From Geojedonia litorea (lineage in GTDB: Bacteria > Bacteroidota > Bacteroidia > Flavobacteriales > Flavobacteriaceae): a DNA stretch of 64,000 bases. Position numbers and translations under genes: made by a program. Below, in pieces: positions 17,970 to 27,398 of the stretch. Under the pieces are notes generated by a model. It saw only the letters and a program-made list of their open reading frames with translations. It did no database searches and was not told the DNA's origin. The stretch's first letter is position 1; each line of letters begins with the position of its first letter. The DNA is taken from contig NZ_JBHSGP010000004.1 in assembly GCF_042654525.1 (NCBI RefSeq), positions 124,001 to 188,000 of the forward strand. Direction: 5' to 3'.

Positions 17970-18743
17970 TCAACGAGGTAGAAGTTGCTTATAAAAATAA
18001 ATTTCTTCGCCATCTTCAGGAATTAATAACTGTGTGTTTGAAATGGCATTTTTAATCGCATAATTTTTTAAATCCTTGCGACTAATAGTGGCAAGATCAA
18101 GTGCTTCCATATGTGTGGCTACAACTTTCGCATTGGGTGCAAAACGACAAACTTCAACAGTTTGTTTTTCATCCATTATTACAGGTAACTCACCTTGAGA
18201 CCAAATAGCACCACAAGAATGCGTTATTATAATATCAGGGTTAACTTTTTTGATAATACGTTTTACTTTATCATACCAAACTGTATCTCCCATCCAATAA
18301 AGTGTTGGCTCATCTTTGTGTTGAAAAATATATCCTGAAACATTTCCCATCATGTTTAACCGACTACCATAACCATGTTGCCCTATGGTCCTTCTAATTG
18401 TAATCTCTCCTATTTGTAATTTCATTGGTATAGAATTAACATTTGTAAATCCTTTTAGGGTTAAAGCGCTTTGATCTTCGGGTTGGCAATAAATCGCAAA
18501 GTTTTTTGGTATCAATTTTTCTGCTGCTTCATCAAAATGATCTGGATGCATATGAGAAACCAGCACGAAATCGGTTCCTTTTAATACATCTTTCGCGTTT
18601 ATTGGTAAATTTACAGTTGGATTTTTTGAAATTCCAGCAAATGATGGTTGAGAATGTTTTTTTCCTAAATATGGGTCAATTAAAAACACTTTGCCTGCAT
18701 AGTTAAGTTTAATTGTTGCGTTTCTAATTAATTGAATTTTCAT
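17970..18743 (-). CDS. UlaG-like metallo-beta-lactamase-fold hydrolase
   Basis: A 257-residue cytoplasmic MBL-fold protein. The metal site HMHPDH (in LVSHMHPDHFDEAAEKLIP) is complete, and TIGQHGYGSRL, WMGDTVWYD and THMEALDLATIS supply the later histidine and aspartate ligands. The beginning MKIQLIRNATIKLNYAGKVF with FLIDPYLG is typical of the UlaG/RomA group. The substrate cannot be told. Converges on the cyclase gene with a 16-base gap. Confidence 0.85.
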   Translation of the reverse strand: MKIQLIRNATIKLNYAGKVFLIDPYLGKKHSQPSFAGISKNPTVNLPINAKDVLKGTDFVLVSHMHPDHFDEAAEKLIPKNFAIYCQPEDQSALTLKGFTNVNSIPMKLQIGEITIRRTIGQHGYGSRLNMMGNVSGYIFQHKDEPTLYWMGDTVWYDKVKRIIKKVNPDIIITHSCGAIWSQGELPVIMDEKQTVEVCRFAPNAKVVATHMEALDLATISRKDLKNYAIKNAISNTQLLIPEDGEEIYFYKQLLPR

Positions 18744-18904
18744 CTTTAAAGAGTTCTAGTGATACATTTTATAACTAATTTCTTTTATAGTGAGAAGTAT
18801 AGAATTAACAATTGTGAATCTAAGGTGAAATATATATGTTTTTGAAATATTTAAAGGTTAATTAATGTCATGGCATCTATTTAACACTCCAATAAAACTT
18901 AATT

Positions 18905-19597
18905 TTAGAGGCTATATTTTGTAATGCTATCAATATGAATTTTAGTTGAATCAAATAATGTAATATTACTGAAATCATCTTGTTTTAGTAAAAGCGATAA
19001 TTCAGTGCCACCTAAAATTAATCCTTCAATTTTGTGGGAAATAATCAACTTATTAATTAATTGAATTATGATTTGCTTCGTCTCTGAGTTCAGATTGTTT
19101 TTCACTATTTCATTAAGATATAATTGGTCAATAAGGGTTCTGTCGATTGCGTCAGGGATTACTATGTTTAAATTATATTTTTTTTCTAACTTCTGATAAA
19201 TGCCACTTTCCATGGTTGAACGGGTACCAATCAAACCTATATTTTTAAATCCTTTGCTAGAAATGTATTTGCACGTTTCGTCAACAATATTAATTAAATG
19301 TGTTCTGTCTAATTTAGAAAGACGTTCAAAAACAATATGAGGTGTATTTGAAGCTATGGCGATTACTTGAGCTCCTCCTTTTTCTAAATTATTAATACTC
19401 TTATTTATCATTTTTGTGAGTCCATTCATGTCATTATTATTTATGAAATTAAACATTTGAGACATACATATACTTTCTATAATTAAAGTTGAATACGGAT
19501 CTTTACTTAGATTATTATTTAATTTAGTTATTAGTTCTCTATAGTAAATAATTGTTGCTTCAGGTCCAATACCACCTATGATTCCAATTTTTTTCAT
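18905..19597 (-). CDS. Aspartate/glutamate racemase-family protein lacking both catalytic cysteines
   Basis: A 230-residue protein of the Asp/Glu racemase superfamily, starting MKKIGIIGGIGPEATIIYYR. In active racemases one cysteine precedes NTxH and another sits in LGCTE. Here these positions are S83 (ASNTPH) and G197 (ILGGTEL), so both bases of the usual two-base mechanism are gone, although the surrounding fold motifs are intact. It may be a non-racemising enzyme or a binding protein. It lies in an AT-rich block and may be co-transcribed behind the DUF1330 gene upstream, which is separated by 62 bases. Confidence 0.82.
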   Translation of the reverse strand: MKKIGIIGGIGPEATIIYYRELITKLNNNLSKDPYSTLIIESICMSQMFNFINNNDMNGLTKMINKSINNLEKGGAQVIAIASNTPHIVFERLSKLDRTHLINIVDETCKYISSKGFKNIGLIGTRSTMESGIYQKLEKKYNLNIVIPDAIDRTLIDQLYLNEIVKNNLNSETKQIIIQLINKLIISHKIEGLILGGTELSLLLKQDDFSNITLFDSTKIHIDSITKYSL

Positions 19598-19659
19598 GGT
19601 TTTAATTGTTTTTTAATTGCAAAGAATAAAGGGGTAAGCCAAAATATATTAGTTTATTT

Positions 19660-19965
19660 TTAAACGCTATGAAAAATAACGCCATCATATTTTCCTGCTA
19701 TGTTCCGTAATGCTTTTAGGTCTGCATACTCTGATGAATCATACCATTGATTGGCTAATTCATAGCTTGGAAATTCAATCATAACTATGTATTGAGGATT
19801 CCAATTTCCTTCAACCTTTCTTATACTACCTCCAATTGACAAATATTTACCTCCAAATTTCTCGACAGATTGAACTACTTTACTTTTATATTCTTCAAGT
19901 TTTTCTGGGTCATTAATTTCGATATTGTTAAAAAGACAATATCCTAATTTACTATTAGTTTTCAT
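19660..19965 (-). CDS. DUF1330 protein (small ferredoxin-like alpha/beta fold)
   Basis: A 101-residue cytoplasmic protein. EKLEEYKSKVVQSVEKFGGKYL, IVMIEFPSYELANQWYDSSEY and a late IAGKYDGVIF tail are the hallmarks of DUF1330, a dimeric alpha-beta barrel family of unknown function related to small monooxygenase-like folds. It starts MKTNSKLGYCLFN. Same strand as the racemase-like gene downstream. Confidence 0.85.
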   Translation of the reverse strand: MKTNSKLGYCLFNNIEINDPEKLEEYKSKVVQSVEKFGGKYLSIGGSIRKVEGNWNPQYIVMIEFPSYELANQWYDSSEYADLKALRNIAGKYDGVIFHSV

Positions 19966-20141
19966 ATTATTGAATTATTTTAATTTTATACAAAATTCAA
20001 TAATAACCGGTTAATAAATATTAATCTAGATTAAGAAAAATGAAGGGTCTATTTTGTGAAATTTGAGTAAAAACAAAAGCACTCTTGTTTTTCATTAGAA
20101 TGTAATATCATAGATGGCATTTAAAAAGGATATAATCTAAT

Positions 20142-20726
20142 TTAGCTATCATAAAGCTTTTTTCTTACTGAACTCAAGAATTCTGGGGTAACACCTAAAT
20201 ACGAGGCAATCATATATTGAGGAAAGCGCTGTTCTAAATGTCTATATTTTGATCTGAATTCAAGATAACGTTCTTCAGCAGTTTGGCTCATTCTAAATAT
20301 GGTTCGCTCTTGCAGAGCTATATATCCTTTTTGAATTTTAAGTCTGAAATATCGATCCATTAACGGAATTGAAATAAACAGTTTTTCTAGATCATCTCTG
20401 GATATCTGCATAATCACAGTTTTTTCAACGGCTTGAACATAGAATTTTGCTGGAGTTTGAGTGAAAAAGCTATAAAAATCATTTATCCACCAGCCTTCAA
20501 TTCCGAGTTGTAATATATGCTCCTTACCTTGGCTATCTAGGTAGTAATTTCTTAAACTACCTTGAGCAATAAATCTCATATGTTTTGAAATGTCACCTCT
20601 TTGAATTAAGAATTCTTTTTTCTGAAGTTTTTTCAACCTAAAATGTTCAATAATAGCTTTTTCATCATTACTATTAATAGGAACTATTTCTCGAATATTC
20701 TCAATGAGTTTTGCTGCGAAGTCCAT
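20142..20726 (-). CDS. Crp/Fnr-family transcriptional regulator
   Basis: A cyclic-nucleotide-binding-fold regulator of 194 residues. The ATG at 20724-20726 gives MDFAAKLIENIREIVPINSN; an upstream in-frame start at 20756 would add ten residues. The sensor beta-roll includes KKEFLIQRGDISKHMRFIAQGSLRNYY. The C-terminal winged helix includes ERYLEFRSKYRHLEQRFPQY and ASYLGVTPEFLSSVRKKL. There is no cysteine cluster, so it is not an FNR-type iron-sulphur sensor. In Bacteroidota such regulators often control adjacent DoxX-type genes, and a DoxX gene lies directly upstream. Target and ligand are not known. Confidence 0.88.
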   Translation of the reverse strand: MDFAAKLIENIREIVPINSNDEKAIIEHFRLKKLQKKEFLIQRGDISKHMRFIAQGSLRNYYLDSQGKEHILQLGIEGWWINDFYSFFTQTPAKFYVQAVEKTVIMQISRDDLEKLFISIPLMDRYFRLKIQKGYIALQERTIFRMSQTAEERYLEFRSKYRHLEQRFPQYMIASYLGVTPEFLSSVRKKLYDS

Positions 20727-20953
20727 TGCATTAATTTTGAGTATAATGTAGAACACAAGTATTCTATCAAAGATAATTAATTCAATGAATAGCCAATTAG
20801 ATTAAATTCATTTTTATAAGAATTAAATGTACTATTAACTTAAACTTCTTAAATGAGTATAAGAGTTAGGCAAAAGCAGTTTTAGATATGCCAATCGATT
20901 TTTAATTCTAAATAGGTTTGCATTTGTTCATATGTTATCTATTGAGAGTACTA

Positions 20954-21343
20954 CTAATTTTGTGAAATTCCGAATTTTCCTGATCCTGTAATCATCAATC
21001 CTATGGAAATCCCTATAAAAATAGCTAACTCTTGGATCGCCATACCACCGTTGGCATTTAATTTAAAGATAAAATGTGTTTGGGTAAGGAAAAGAGCCAT
21101 AATACAGTTGAACGCAAAAATTGCGGCAGCAAATCTAACTTTATATCCTAAAAGTATAAAGATAGGAGCGATAATTTCGCCTATGTAAACACCATAACCC
21201 AAAAATGCTGGGAGTCCATTGTCATGTAATAGTTGAATTATTCCATCTATACCATTAAATAGTTTGCTTATGCCGTAGATCAGCATCGGAAAGGCGATTA
21301 TTATTCTAATAATTAAGAGCCCTAAATCATAGTTTGTTTTCAT
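20954..21343 (-). CDS. DoxX-family membrane protein
   Basis: A 129-residue inner-membrane protein with four predicted helices: LGLLIIRIIIAFPMLIYGIS, FLGYGVYIGEIIAPIFILLG, VRFAAAIFAFNCIMALFL and ELAIFIGISIGLMITGS. The RxxxxxxMLxxGxxKL pattern near the N-terminus is typical of DoxX. DoxX proteins are linked to thiol redox and quinone metabolism in other bacteria, but the role here is open. The start overlaps the end of the upstream outer-membrane-like gene by 17 bases, so they are probably co-transcribed. Confidence 0.87.
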   Translation of the reverse strand: MKTNYDLGLLIIRIIIAFPMLIYGISKLFNGIDGIIQLLHDNGLPAFLGYGVYIGEIIAPIFILLGYKVRFAAAIFAFNCIMALFLTQTHFIFKLNANGGMAIQELAIFIGISIGLMITGSGKFGISQN

Positions 21344-21983
21344 TTGTTTTATTATTTGAATATATTAAATTGTGCTTATAGAAAATACCGTAGTTGGCAA
21401 GGGTTTTACTAGCATTATTAAATTGATCTAAATTTGCAGCAAAACCAAATTGTAAGTTGTTCTTTATTACCCCTATTCTTAACTGTTGAATGCCTCTTAC
21501 GTATTCTTTCTTTGAAGTATTACTGATTACTTGGAGTTTGAGAAGACCATACATATCCATATTAATTTTAGGTTTAAATTCAAATCCAAAATTTTGCTCA
21601 ATAGTAAATCCATTTTGATAAGTAGTACCGACTGAATACATAAACATGTAATTTTTCTTTTTGTAGTTATATTGTAATGCACTTGTGACAAAAGACCCTG
21701 GATTTTTTATTCCAAATGCTCCTACTACTTTGATATTTTTAAAAAATTCGTAGCTAATGGAATTTCTGATAAAGTATAAGTTATTATCGTCATTATTATA
21801 TTCTGTGTCGAATAATGTGATATTGTTTAATTTCAAAGATGGATTTACCGAAAACTCAATTTTATGTTGATAACTAAAAGATCGATGTCCCGATAAAATT
21901 TCGGGATGGTAACTTAATTCTTGTGACCATATATATGGCAGTAGAATTACATTATAAAATAGAATTATACCTAATGCTTTCAT
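21327..21983 (-). CDS. Probable outer-membrane beta-barrel protein, unknown family
   Basis: A 218-residue protein with a signal peptide (MKALGIILFYNVILLPYIWS). The mature sequence alternates polar and aromatic residues in a way that suggests antiparallel beta-strands ending at the membrane: NNLYFIRNSISYEFFKNIKV, TSALQYNYKKKNYMFMYSVG, FGFEFKPKINMDMYGLLKLQ and RIGVIKNNLQFGFAANLDQF. No known family was recognised. It is the first gene of the pair with DoxX. Its 5' side faces the 284-base gap to the TPR gene at 22268, in which I see no other feature. Confidence 0.6.
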   Translation of the reverse strand: MKALGIILFYNVILLPYIWSQELSYHPEILSGHRSFSYQHKIEFSVNPSLKLNNITLFDTEYNNDDNNLYFIRNSISYEFFKNIKVVGAFGIKNPGSFVTSALQYNYKKKNYMFMYSVGTTYQNGFTIEQNFGFEFKPKINMDMYGLLKLQVISNTSKKEYVRGIQQLRIGVIKNNLQFGFAANLDQFNNASKTLANYGIFYKHNLIYSNNKTNENKL

Positions 21984-22267
21984 GTCCAGGTCGTTTATAA
22001 ATTTTTTTGTAAAATTATATTGGCTATATGGATTAAAAATTAAGATAGATTAAGAAAGCCGTGCAAGAATGTTGGTTCAAGCTGTAGCAAAAATCTTGGA
22101 TTTATATGGACGCAAAAAGAGTCGTTAAGTGAAGTGTTTAAGGGCGTCCTATTTTCATAACTCTGCCAAATTGAAAATGTTCCTTGCGATATAGTCTTTT
22201 AATTAATAATCAAAGAAATACGCCTTGATCAAAGTATTTTAGTAAATTTAAGGAGCTTAACAACCAA

Positions 22268-24010
22268 ATGAATCTAAAAAACTATTTCAAAGAACTCAAG
22301 CGCCGTAATGTCATAAAAGCTGCATTAGCCTATTTAATTGTGGCATGGTTAGTTATCCAAGTGTTATCGATAATTCTGCCGGCATTTGAAGCACCTCCCT
22401 ATCTTCTAAAATCGGCACTGATCATTTTATTTATTGGCTTTCCAATTTGGATTGTGTTTTCATGGATTTATGAATTCACACCAGAAGGTTTAAAAAAAAC
22501 CATTGATGTTGAACCAGAAACATCAATGATGTCTAAAACAGGATCACGAATAAATAAAGTTATAATTTTTGCCTTGAGTTTAGCCGTTGTCATTCTTGTA
22601 GTTGAACGTTTAGTCAATAAACCGGTTAAGGTTTTGGAATATGGAGAAAAAGGTATTGCAGTGTTGGCTTTTGCAGACATGAGTCCGAATAAAGATCACG
22701 AATATTTTTCTGATGGAATTAGTGAAGAATTATTAAATATCTTAGTTCGAATACCAAAACTTAAAGTGATAAGTCGCACATCTTCATTCTCCTACAAAGG
22801 CAAAAGTAAAACGGCTATAGAAATAGGAGAAGAGTTAAATGTTTCTCATATTTTAGAAGGAAGTATCCGAAAATCTGGAAATACAATACGCATCACGGCC
22901 CAATTAATTAATACCGCTGATGGTTCGCATGAATGGTCTGAAACTTATGATCGTAATTTAGACAGTGTATTTAAAATTCAAGATGAAATTGCAAGTGCAG
23001 TTAGTCGTCAGCTAGAGCTTACCCTTATGGGAGCCTTAGGTTCTAATAATCCTCCCGCGACAGAAGCTTACAATTTATACTTACAGTCTAAACATTTAAT
23101 ACGCCTTAATACCAAAGAAAGTTTTCTTAAGGCTGAAAATCTTATTAAACAATCAATTAGTATAGACTCAAGCTATGCAAAATCATGGGATTTATTGGCC
23201 TACATATACGGTACCGGATCCTATAATTACAATATTTGGAATGCAAATGAAGGCAACGCAAAAGCATTAATAGCTGTGAAGAAAGCGATTCAATTAGACT
23301 CAAATTATGCAGAGGCTTATGTTACACTTGCAAGTTTACAGAATCGAATGTGGGAATTTGATGATTCTATCAAGAATTTAAATAAGGCACTCGAACTTGA
23401 GCCTAACAACTCGGTCATCATTGGTACTGCCGCACTGATGACCTTTGGGGATCTTGAAAAATCAGTAAGCTTACTTAAAACAGCAATTGCAGCAGATCCT
23501 TTATTGTATACCAATTATTTCAATCTGGGATTTGCTTATTATAGGTTAAATCGTTTAGAAGAAGCTATGGAAGCTTTTAATACCTTTTCAACTTATTATC
23601 CAAACACTCAAATTTTACATTATATGAAGGCTCAAGTGGCACTTGGGCAAGGAAATACAGCTAAAGCTTTAACTGAAATAGAGCAAGAAACCCATGAGTT
23701 TTTTAATTTATATGGTAAAAATTTTGTGCTTTATGCTTTAGGTGGCATTGAAAAAAGTGAAGATGTCTTTAGACAGTTTATAGAGCGCTATAGCGAATCA
23801 AACCCGGCAAATATGGCCGATATATACGCCTATCGCGGTAATTTTAATACAGCATTTGAATACTTGGAAAAAGCATTTTATATTAAAGATCAAGATTTAA
23901 CTGAAGTTTTGTCTTATCCATCGTTTAAACCCATGTATAGTGATCCACGATGGGCTACTTTTATCAATAAATTGGGTTTACCAAAAGATCATGGATATCA
24001 TTTAAATTGA
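22268..24010 (+). CDS. Membrane-anchored FlgO/TolB-like TPR protein without cyclase domain
   Basis: A 580-residue paralogue of the protein at 15629-17953, aligned from FKELKRRNVIKAALAYLIVA onward. Three membrane segments come first: about 17-38, 44-65 and 94-113. Then the FlgO/TolB-like domain GIAVLAFADMSPNKDHEYFS, with SRTSSFSYKGKSKTAIEIGE and EGSIRKSGNTIRITAQLI, and TPR repeats to the end (LGLPKDHGYHLN). Without an effector domain it may act as a partner or an adaptor. A weak AAGGAG lies 12 bases before the ATG. It converges on the next gene with a 1-base gap. Confidence 0.85.
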   Translation: MNLKNYFKELKRRNVIKAALAYLIVAWLVIQVLSIILPAFEAPPYLLKSALIILFIGFPIWIVFSWIYEFTPEGLKKTIDVEPETSMMSKTGSRINKVIIFALSLAVVILVVERLVNKPVKVLEYGEKGIAVLAFADMSPNKDHEYFSDGISEELLNILVRIPKLKVISRTSSFSYKGKSKTAIEIGEELNVSHILEGSIRKSGNTIRITAQLINTADGSHEWSETYDRNLDSVFKIQDEIASAVSRQLELTLMGALGSNNPPATEAYNLYLQSKHLIRLNTKESFLKAENLIKQSISIDSSYAKSWDLLAYIYGTGSYNYNIWNANEGNAKALIAVKKAIQLDSNYAEAYVTLASLQNRMWEFDDSIKNLNKALELEPNNSVIIGTAALMTFGDLEKSVSLLKTAIAADPLLYTNYFNLGFAYYRLNRLEEAMEAFNTFSTYYPNTQILHYMKAQVALGQGNTAKALTEIEQETHEFFNLYGKNFVLYALGGIEKSEDVFRQFIERYSESNPANMADIYAYRGNFNTAFEYLEKAFYIKDQDLTEVLSYPSFKPMYSDPRWATFINKLGLPKDHGYHLN

Positions 24011-24011
24011 T

Positions 24012-24407
24012 CTATAAAGTCAAACTCCAAGCGTGTTGCAAACGTTTAAATTTTTTAAGTTCACGTCTTAAAATAGGTAAGTAATCTTTACCGTTACTAT
24101 TGCTTTTCTCTAGCCTGTATGAATTTTTATAAAGCAAATTGGTAAGTCGTTGTAAGGTCGCTATATGCGTATGTTTTTTATCTGAATGACGTTCGAGTTC
24201 AGCATTTACAATTTCTGGTACCAAGGATACCGATTGTTGCACAATATCTCCTGAAAAATAAATATCATTGTCTTCAGATCCATCAGGTTTTAATATAGCG
24301 AGGTCATCATTTAAGTAGGTAGATATGCTTCTGGAAAGCACAAAAATATCTAGTGCCTTTCGATAGATAGGCAAATCAGATAGGTGTGTAGGGATATTGG
24401 GTAACAT
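24012..24407 (-). CDS. Four-helix-bundle protein, 23S rRNA intervening-protein-like
   Basis: A 131-residue helical protein. LPIYRKALDIFVLSRSISTY near the N-terminus and the middle segment FSGDIVQQSVSLVPEIVNAE follow the pattern of the small four-helix-bundle proteins first found as open frames in rRNA intervening sequences. It ends with the basic helix ILRRELKKFKRLQHAW. There is no rRNA nearby. Function unknown. Divergent from the Lrp-type regulator. Confidence 0.65.
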   Translation of the reverse strand: MLPNIPTHLSDLPIYRKALDIFVLSRSISTYLNDDLAILKPDGSEDNDIYFSGDIVQQSVSLVPEIVNAELERHSDKKHTHIATLQRLTNLLYKNSYRLEKSNSNGKDYLPILRRELKKFKRLQHAWSLTL

Positions 24408-24521
24408 ACTTCTAGCAATTTTATCAAAATTAGCGACAAAAAAGGAAAACCTACTTTTATTATTAAAGCAAAATTGTATATTTACTTTAATTATTTAAAT
24501 TTTATAGTTAAAATTCTTTAT

Positions 24522-24965
24522 ATGCATTTAGATGAACTTAATTGGAAGATTTTGAAGTGCTTACAAGAGAATGCACGACAAAATAATTCTGAAATTGGAA
24601 GGCAGGTTGGTATAACCTCGCCAGCCGTTTCCGAGCGCATTAAAAAAATGGAAGATGCCGGTGTTATTCAAAGTTATGACACTTATATTTCACCTTATGA
24701 AATAGGTTATCAATTAAAAGCTATTATTACTTTGAGAGCGTTTATGGGAATGCTGAAACCGTTCATGGAAAAAGTTAAAACCTATGATGAGGTGTTAAAC
24801 TGTTACCGCATTACTGGAAACGAAAACTTTGTAATGGAAGTGGTTTTGAAAAACCAAAAACATTTAGAAGCATTTATTGATCAGCTTATTGTTTATGGAG
24901 AAACCAAAACGCAAATTGTACTGTCTAAGGTTGTTCAAAATAAGCCGATTAAACCAGTACGCTAA
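24522..24965 (+). CDS. Lrp/AsnC-family transcriptional regulator
   Basis: A 147-residue regulator with an N-terminal helix-turn-helix (DELNWKILKCLQENARQNNS, VGITSPAVSERIKKMEDAGV) and a C-terminal RAM/AsnC ligand domain (NCYRITGNENFVMEVVLKN). I chose the ATG at 24522 because it begins MHLDELNWKIL, the usual start of the family; the longer frame adds 16 hydrophobic residues from an upstream ATG. These proteins bind amino acids and form octamers. The stop overlaps the convergent amidohydrolase stop by four bases (CTAA). Its target may be that neighbour, but this is inference. Confidence 0.92.
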   Translation: MHLDELNWKILKCLQENARQNNSEIGRQVGITSPAVSERIKKMEDAGVIQSYDTYISPYEIGYQLKAIITLRAFMGMLKPFMEKVKTYDEVLNCYRITGNENFVMEVVLKNQKHLEAFIDQLIVYGETKTQIVLSKVVQNKPIKPVR

Positions 24966-26515
24966 TTTTTAACTCCAGGCTGTTTTAATTTCCAATTCGT
25001 CTTTGCTTTTTCATTGTCGACCATACTTTTAACTTCAGCCAATAATCGTTTGGCATCGTAAATAATACCATCCTTGATGGTGTATTTCACACCACCAACC
25101 CGAACAACTTCATTGTTTTCAGTAAGCTTGATAGCACCTGTACCGTAAAGCACTTTTAAATTCACTAAGGGGTTTTCTTCGACTATGACAAAATCGGCCA
25201 ATTTACCAATTTGAACAGAACCAATTTTGTTATCCCAGCCCAATGCTTCAGCACCGTTTAAGGTCGCCGAGCGTATAACTTCCAAAGGGTGGAACCCAGC
25301 TTCTCTAAGTAACTCTAGCTCCCTTACATATGCAAAACCATAAAGTTGGTAAATAAATCCAGAATCAGAACCTGTGGTTACACGACCGCCACGGTTTTTG
25401 TATTCGTTTACAAAAGTCATCCAAAGTTTAAAATTGTGTTTCCATTCAATTTCCTGTTCGGTTCCCCAATAGTGCCAATAGCTGCCATGACTTATTTTGC
25501 TAGGTTCATAAAATTTCCATAAGGATGGAAGTGTGTAATCTTCATGCCATTCGGCACGTCGGGCACGCATCAAGTCTCTGCTGGCTTCATAAATATTGAA
25601 TGTTGGGTCCAAAGTAAAGTCAAGGTCAAGTAGTTCGTTCATGACCTTATTCCAATGTTCTGAATAGGGTGGCGCAGCTTGTTTCCAAAGCTTACCCGCT
25701 TCTTCAAAACGATCCTGCTCATTTTGATAATTATAATCCAATGGATAATCCTGAACCGTTCTATCAGTAAACAAAGCTTCAGGTAGTCCATACCAATGCT
25801 CCATGGACGTTAATCCTGCACGAGCAGAATGAAGGACATTCCAACGCGCAACGCTCAATTGGGCATGGTGGCAAGCAGAACCTAAGCCCAGTTTTTTGTT
25901 TTCATCCAAAGCGGCTGCCATAATTTCGGGTTCAGCTCCAAAAAGCTTAATGCCATCAGCTCCTTTTTTTGCATTGTTTCTCACCCATTCCCTAGCCATT
26001 TCAGGACTGCTGATTGGTTTGTCACTCCCAGACCCAAAACCAGTATATTCAAAAATTCGTGGAGCGACAATTTGATTTGCGGCACTTTGACGTTTCAGCT
26101 CTAAAGCGTTACGTCCGCTAGGTTGTCTTACCGTTGTGACGCCATGCGCCATCCAAAGTTTAAATACATAATCTGGGTCGGCGCCTTGAGCTTCACCACC
26201 AATGTGGCCATGCATGTCGATAAAACCAGGAAGCAGGTACATGCCATTGGCATTTAATTCATGTCCTCCAGCTTTTAATTTTGGACGATCTTCATCTTTT
26301 ATGGGGACACCATCATAGCCCACAACATTTATGGATACAATTTTGTTATTTTCTACTACAATATCAATTGGACCTCTTGGCGGGGAACCATCACCATTAA
26401 TTAAGGTGACACCACGAATAATAAGTTGCGAATAGGGTCCGTCGCCTTTATAAGTGTCTTGACTAAAGCCGTTTAAAGCTAAAATGAATGTGAAGAGAAG
26501 GGTTAGTTGTTTCAT
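24962..26515 (-). CDS. Secreted amidohydrolase-superfamily protein
   Basis: A 517-residue exported metal-dependent hydrolase with signal peptide MKQLTLLFTFILALNGFSQ. The metal motif DMHGHIGG follows LLPGFI. Further sites are GIKLFGAEPEI, SACHHAQLSVA, GLTSMEHWYG and GSDSGFIYQ, and the closing strand IGKLADFVIVEENPL is typical of imidazolonepropionase-like and prolidase-like periplasmic members. The substrate is not evident; peptides or cyclic amides are possible. Converges on the Lrp-type regulator. Confidence 0.88.
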   Translation of the reverse strand: MKQLTLLFTFILALNGFSQDTYKGDGPYSQLIIRGVTLINGDGSPPRGPIDIVVENNKIVSINVVGYDGVPIKDEDRPKLKAGGHELNANGMYLLPGFIDMHGHIGGEAQGADPDYVFKLWMAHGVTTVRQPSGRNALELKRQSAANQIVAPRIFEYTGFGSGSDKPISSPEMAREWVRNNAKKGADGIKLFGAEPEIMAAALDENKKLGLGSACHHAQLSVARWNVLHSARAGLTSMEHWYGLPEALFTDRTVQDYPLDYNYQNEQDRFEEAGKLWKQAAPPYSEHWNKVMNELLDLDFTLDPTFNIYEASRDLMRARRAEWHEDYTLPSLWKFYEPSKISHGSYWHYWGTEQEIEWKHNFKLWMTFVNEYKNRGGRVTTGSDSGFIYQLYGFAYVRELELLREAGFHPLEVIRSATLNGAEALGWDNKIGSVQIGKLADFVIVEENPLVNLKVLYGTGAIKLTENNEVVRVGGVKYTIKDGIIYDAKRLLAEVKSMVDNEKAKTNWKLKQPGVKN

Positions 26516-26582
26516 AAAAATTTATAAGGTATAATGGGATTGAAGAATTATAATTTATGGAATTAAAAATAATGAATATTTG

Positions 26583-27338
26583 TTACTTAATTAGCAAATG
26601 TGGAACCTTTTCCAAATCCCAATCTATCACCAAACCAGCGGCCAAACTTTGGGCAATTGATTTGCCATAGAGATATTCACATAGGTACAGCGCAGCTTCA
26701 AAGCTTTTTGCACCTCCTGCCGAAGTAATGTATTTTCCGTCGTGGACAAAAAGCACGTCTTTTCGGATATCTAAAGTTGGAAACATTTCTTTCATTTGAT
26801 TAATATCGCTTGGAAACGTTGTAGATACAGACTGTTCCAATAATCCCGCTTTTGCCAAAACAAAGGCACCATCACAATGAGAGGTCACAAATAGTGCATT
26901 TTTGTCTATTTCCTTTACAAAATTGAGCATTATTTCATCTTCTAAATCACTGTCCAAATGATGCTCGGCACTTGGCACAACAAGAATATCGATTTTTGGA
27001 AGGGAATCCGTTACATAATTGAAATCGGGTAGAATTCTCATACCTTCAAAAGTTGTAATCGGGTCATCTGTGTTTGCCACAGTAAACACATTCATAGCTT
27101 TTATGCCTTCCCTATAAATGGTGTGCTGAAATATGTCATAAGGTGCTGTAAGTTCGGTATTGTAGGTACCCTCCATAATCAGGAACGCAACATTGTAGCG
27201 ATTGGGTTCGAGTTTTGGAAACTTCTTATTGTCTTGCTGAACTTGTTTCAGTACCTCATCATGCGAGGCATTGTTTTTGTTCGAATTTTTGCAACTTGTT
27301 AAAAGTATAAAGGTTAGCGTATAAAGGATATATTTCAT
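26583..27338 (-). CDS. DJ-1/PfpI-family lipoprotein
   Basis: A 251-residue lipoprotein (MKYILYTLTFILLTSC, lipid-modified C16) with a DJ-1/PfpI domain from about residue 46: NVAFLIMEGTYNTELTAPYD, VPSAEHH and the nucleophile elbow SHCDGAFVLAKAGLL with C155. The arrangement fits the GATase1 group that includes the ligand domain of AraC-type GlxA regulators, here without a DNA-binding domain. The linker between lipid anchor and domain (about 27-37, DEVLKQVQQDN) matches a repeat-derived stretch in icmF. The role is unknown; it may be a glyoxalase- or stress-related enzyme facing the periplasm. Confidence 0.85.
   Translation of the reverse strand: MKYILYTLTFILLTSCKNSNKNNASHDEVLKQVQQDNKKFPKLEPNRYNVAFLIMEGTYNTELTAPYDIFQHTIYREGIKAMNVFTVANTDDPITTFEGMRILPDFNYVTDSLPKIDILVVPSAEHHLDSDLEDEIMLNFVKEIDKNALFVTSHCDGAFVLAKAGLLEQSVSTTFPSDINQMKEMFPTLDIRKDVLFVHDGKYITSAGGAKSFEAALYLCEYLYGKSIAQSLAAGLVIDWDLEKVPHLLIK
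27228..27260 (-). repeat. Dispersed-repeat fragment in the linker of the DJ-1/PfpI gene
   Basis: Read on the minus strand it contains CTGAAACAAGTTCA, identical to icmF 13430-13443, with partly matching flanks (GATGAGG before, AATAAG after). It is translated in frame as DEVLKQVQQDN. Confidence 0.55.
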
Positions 27339-27398
27339 TTGTTTTTTAAGTTTTGACTTTAAACGGCCTCCAAGGTCTATGTTCTTGACTTTAAGTTC

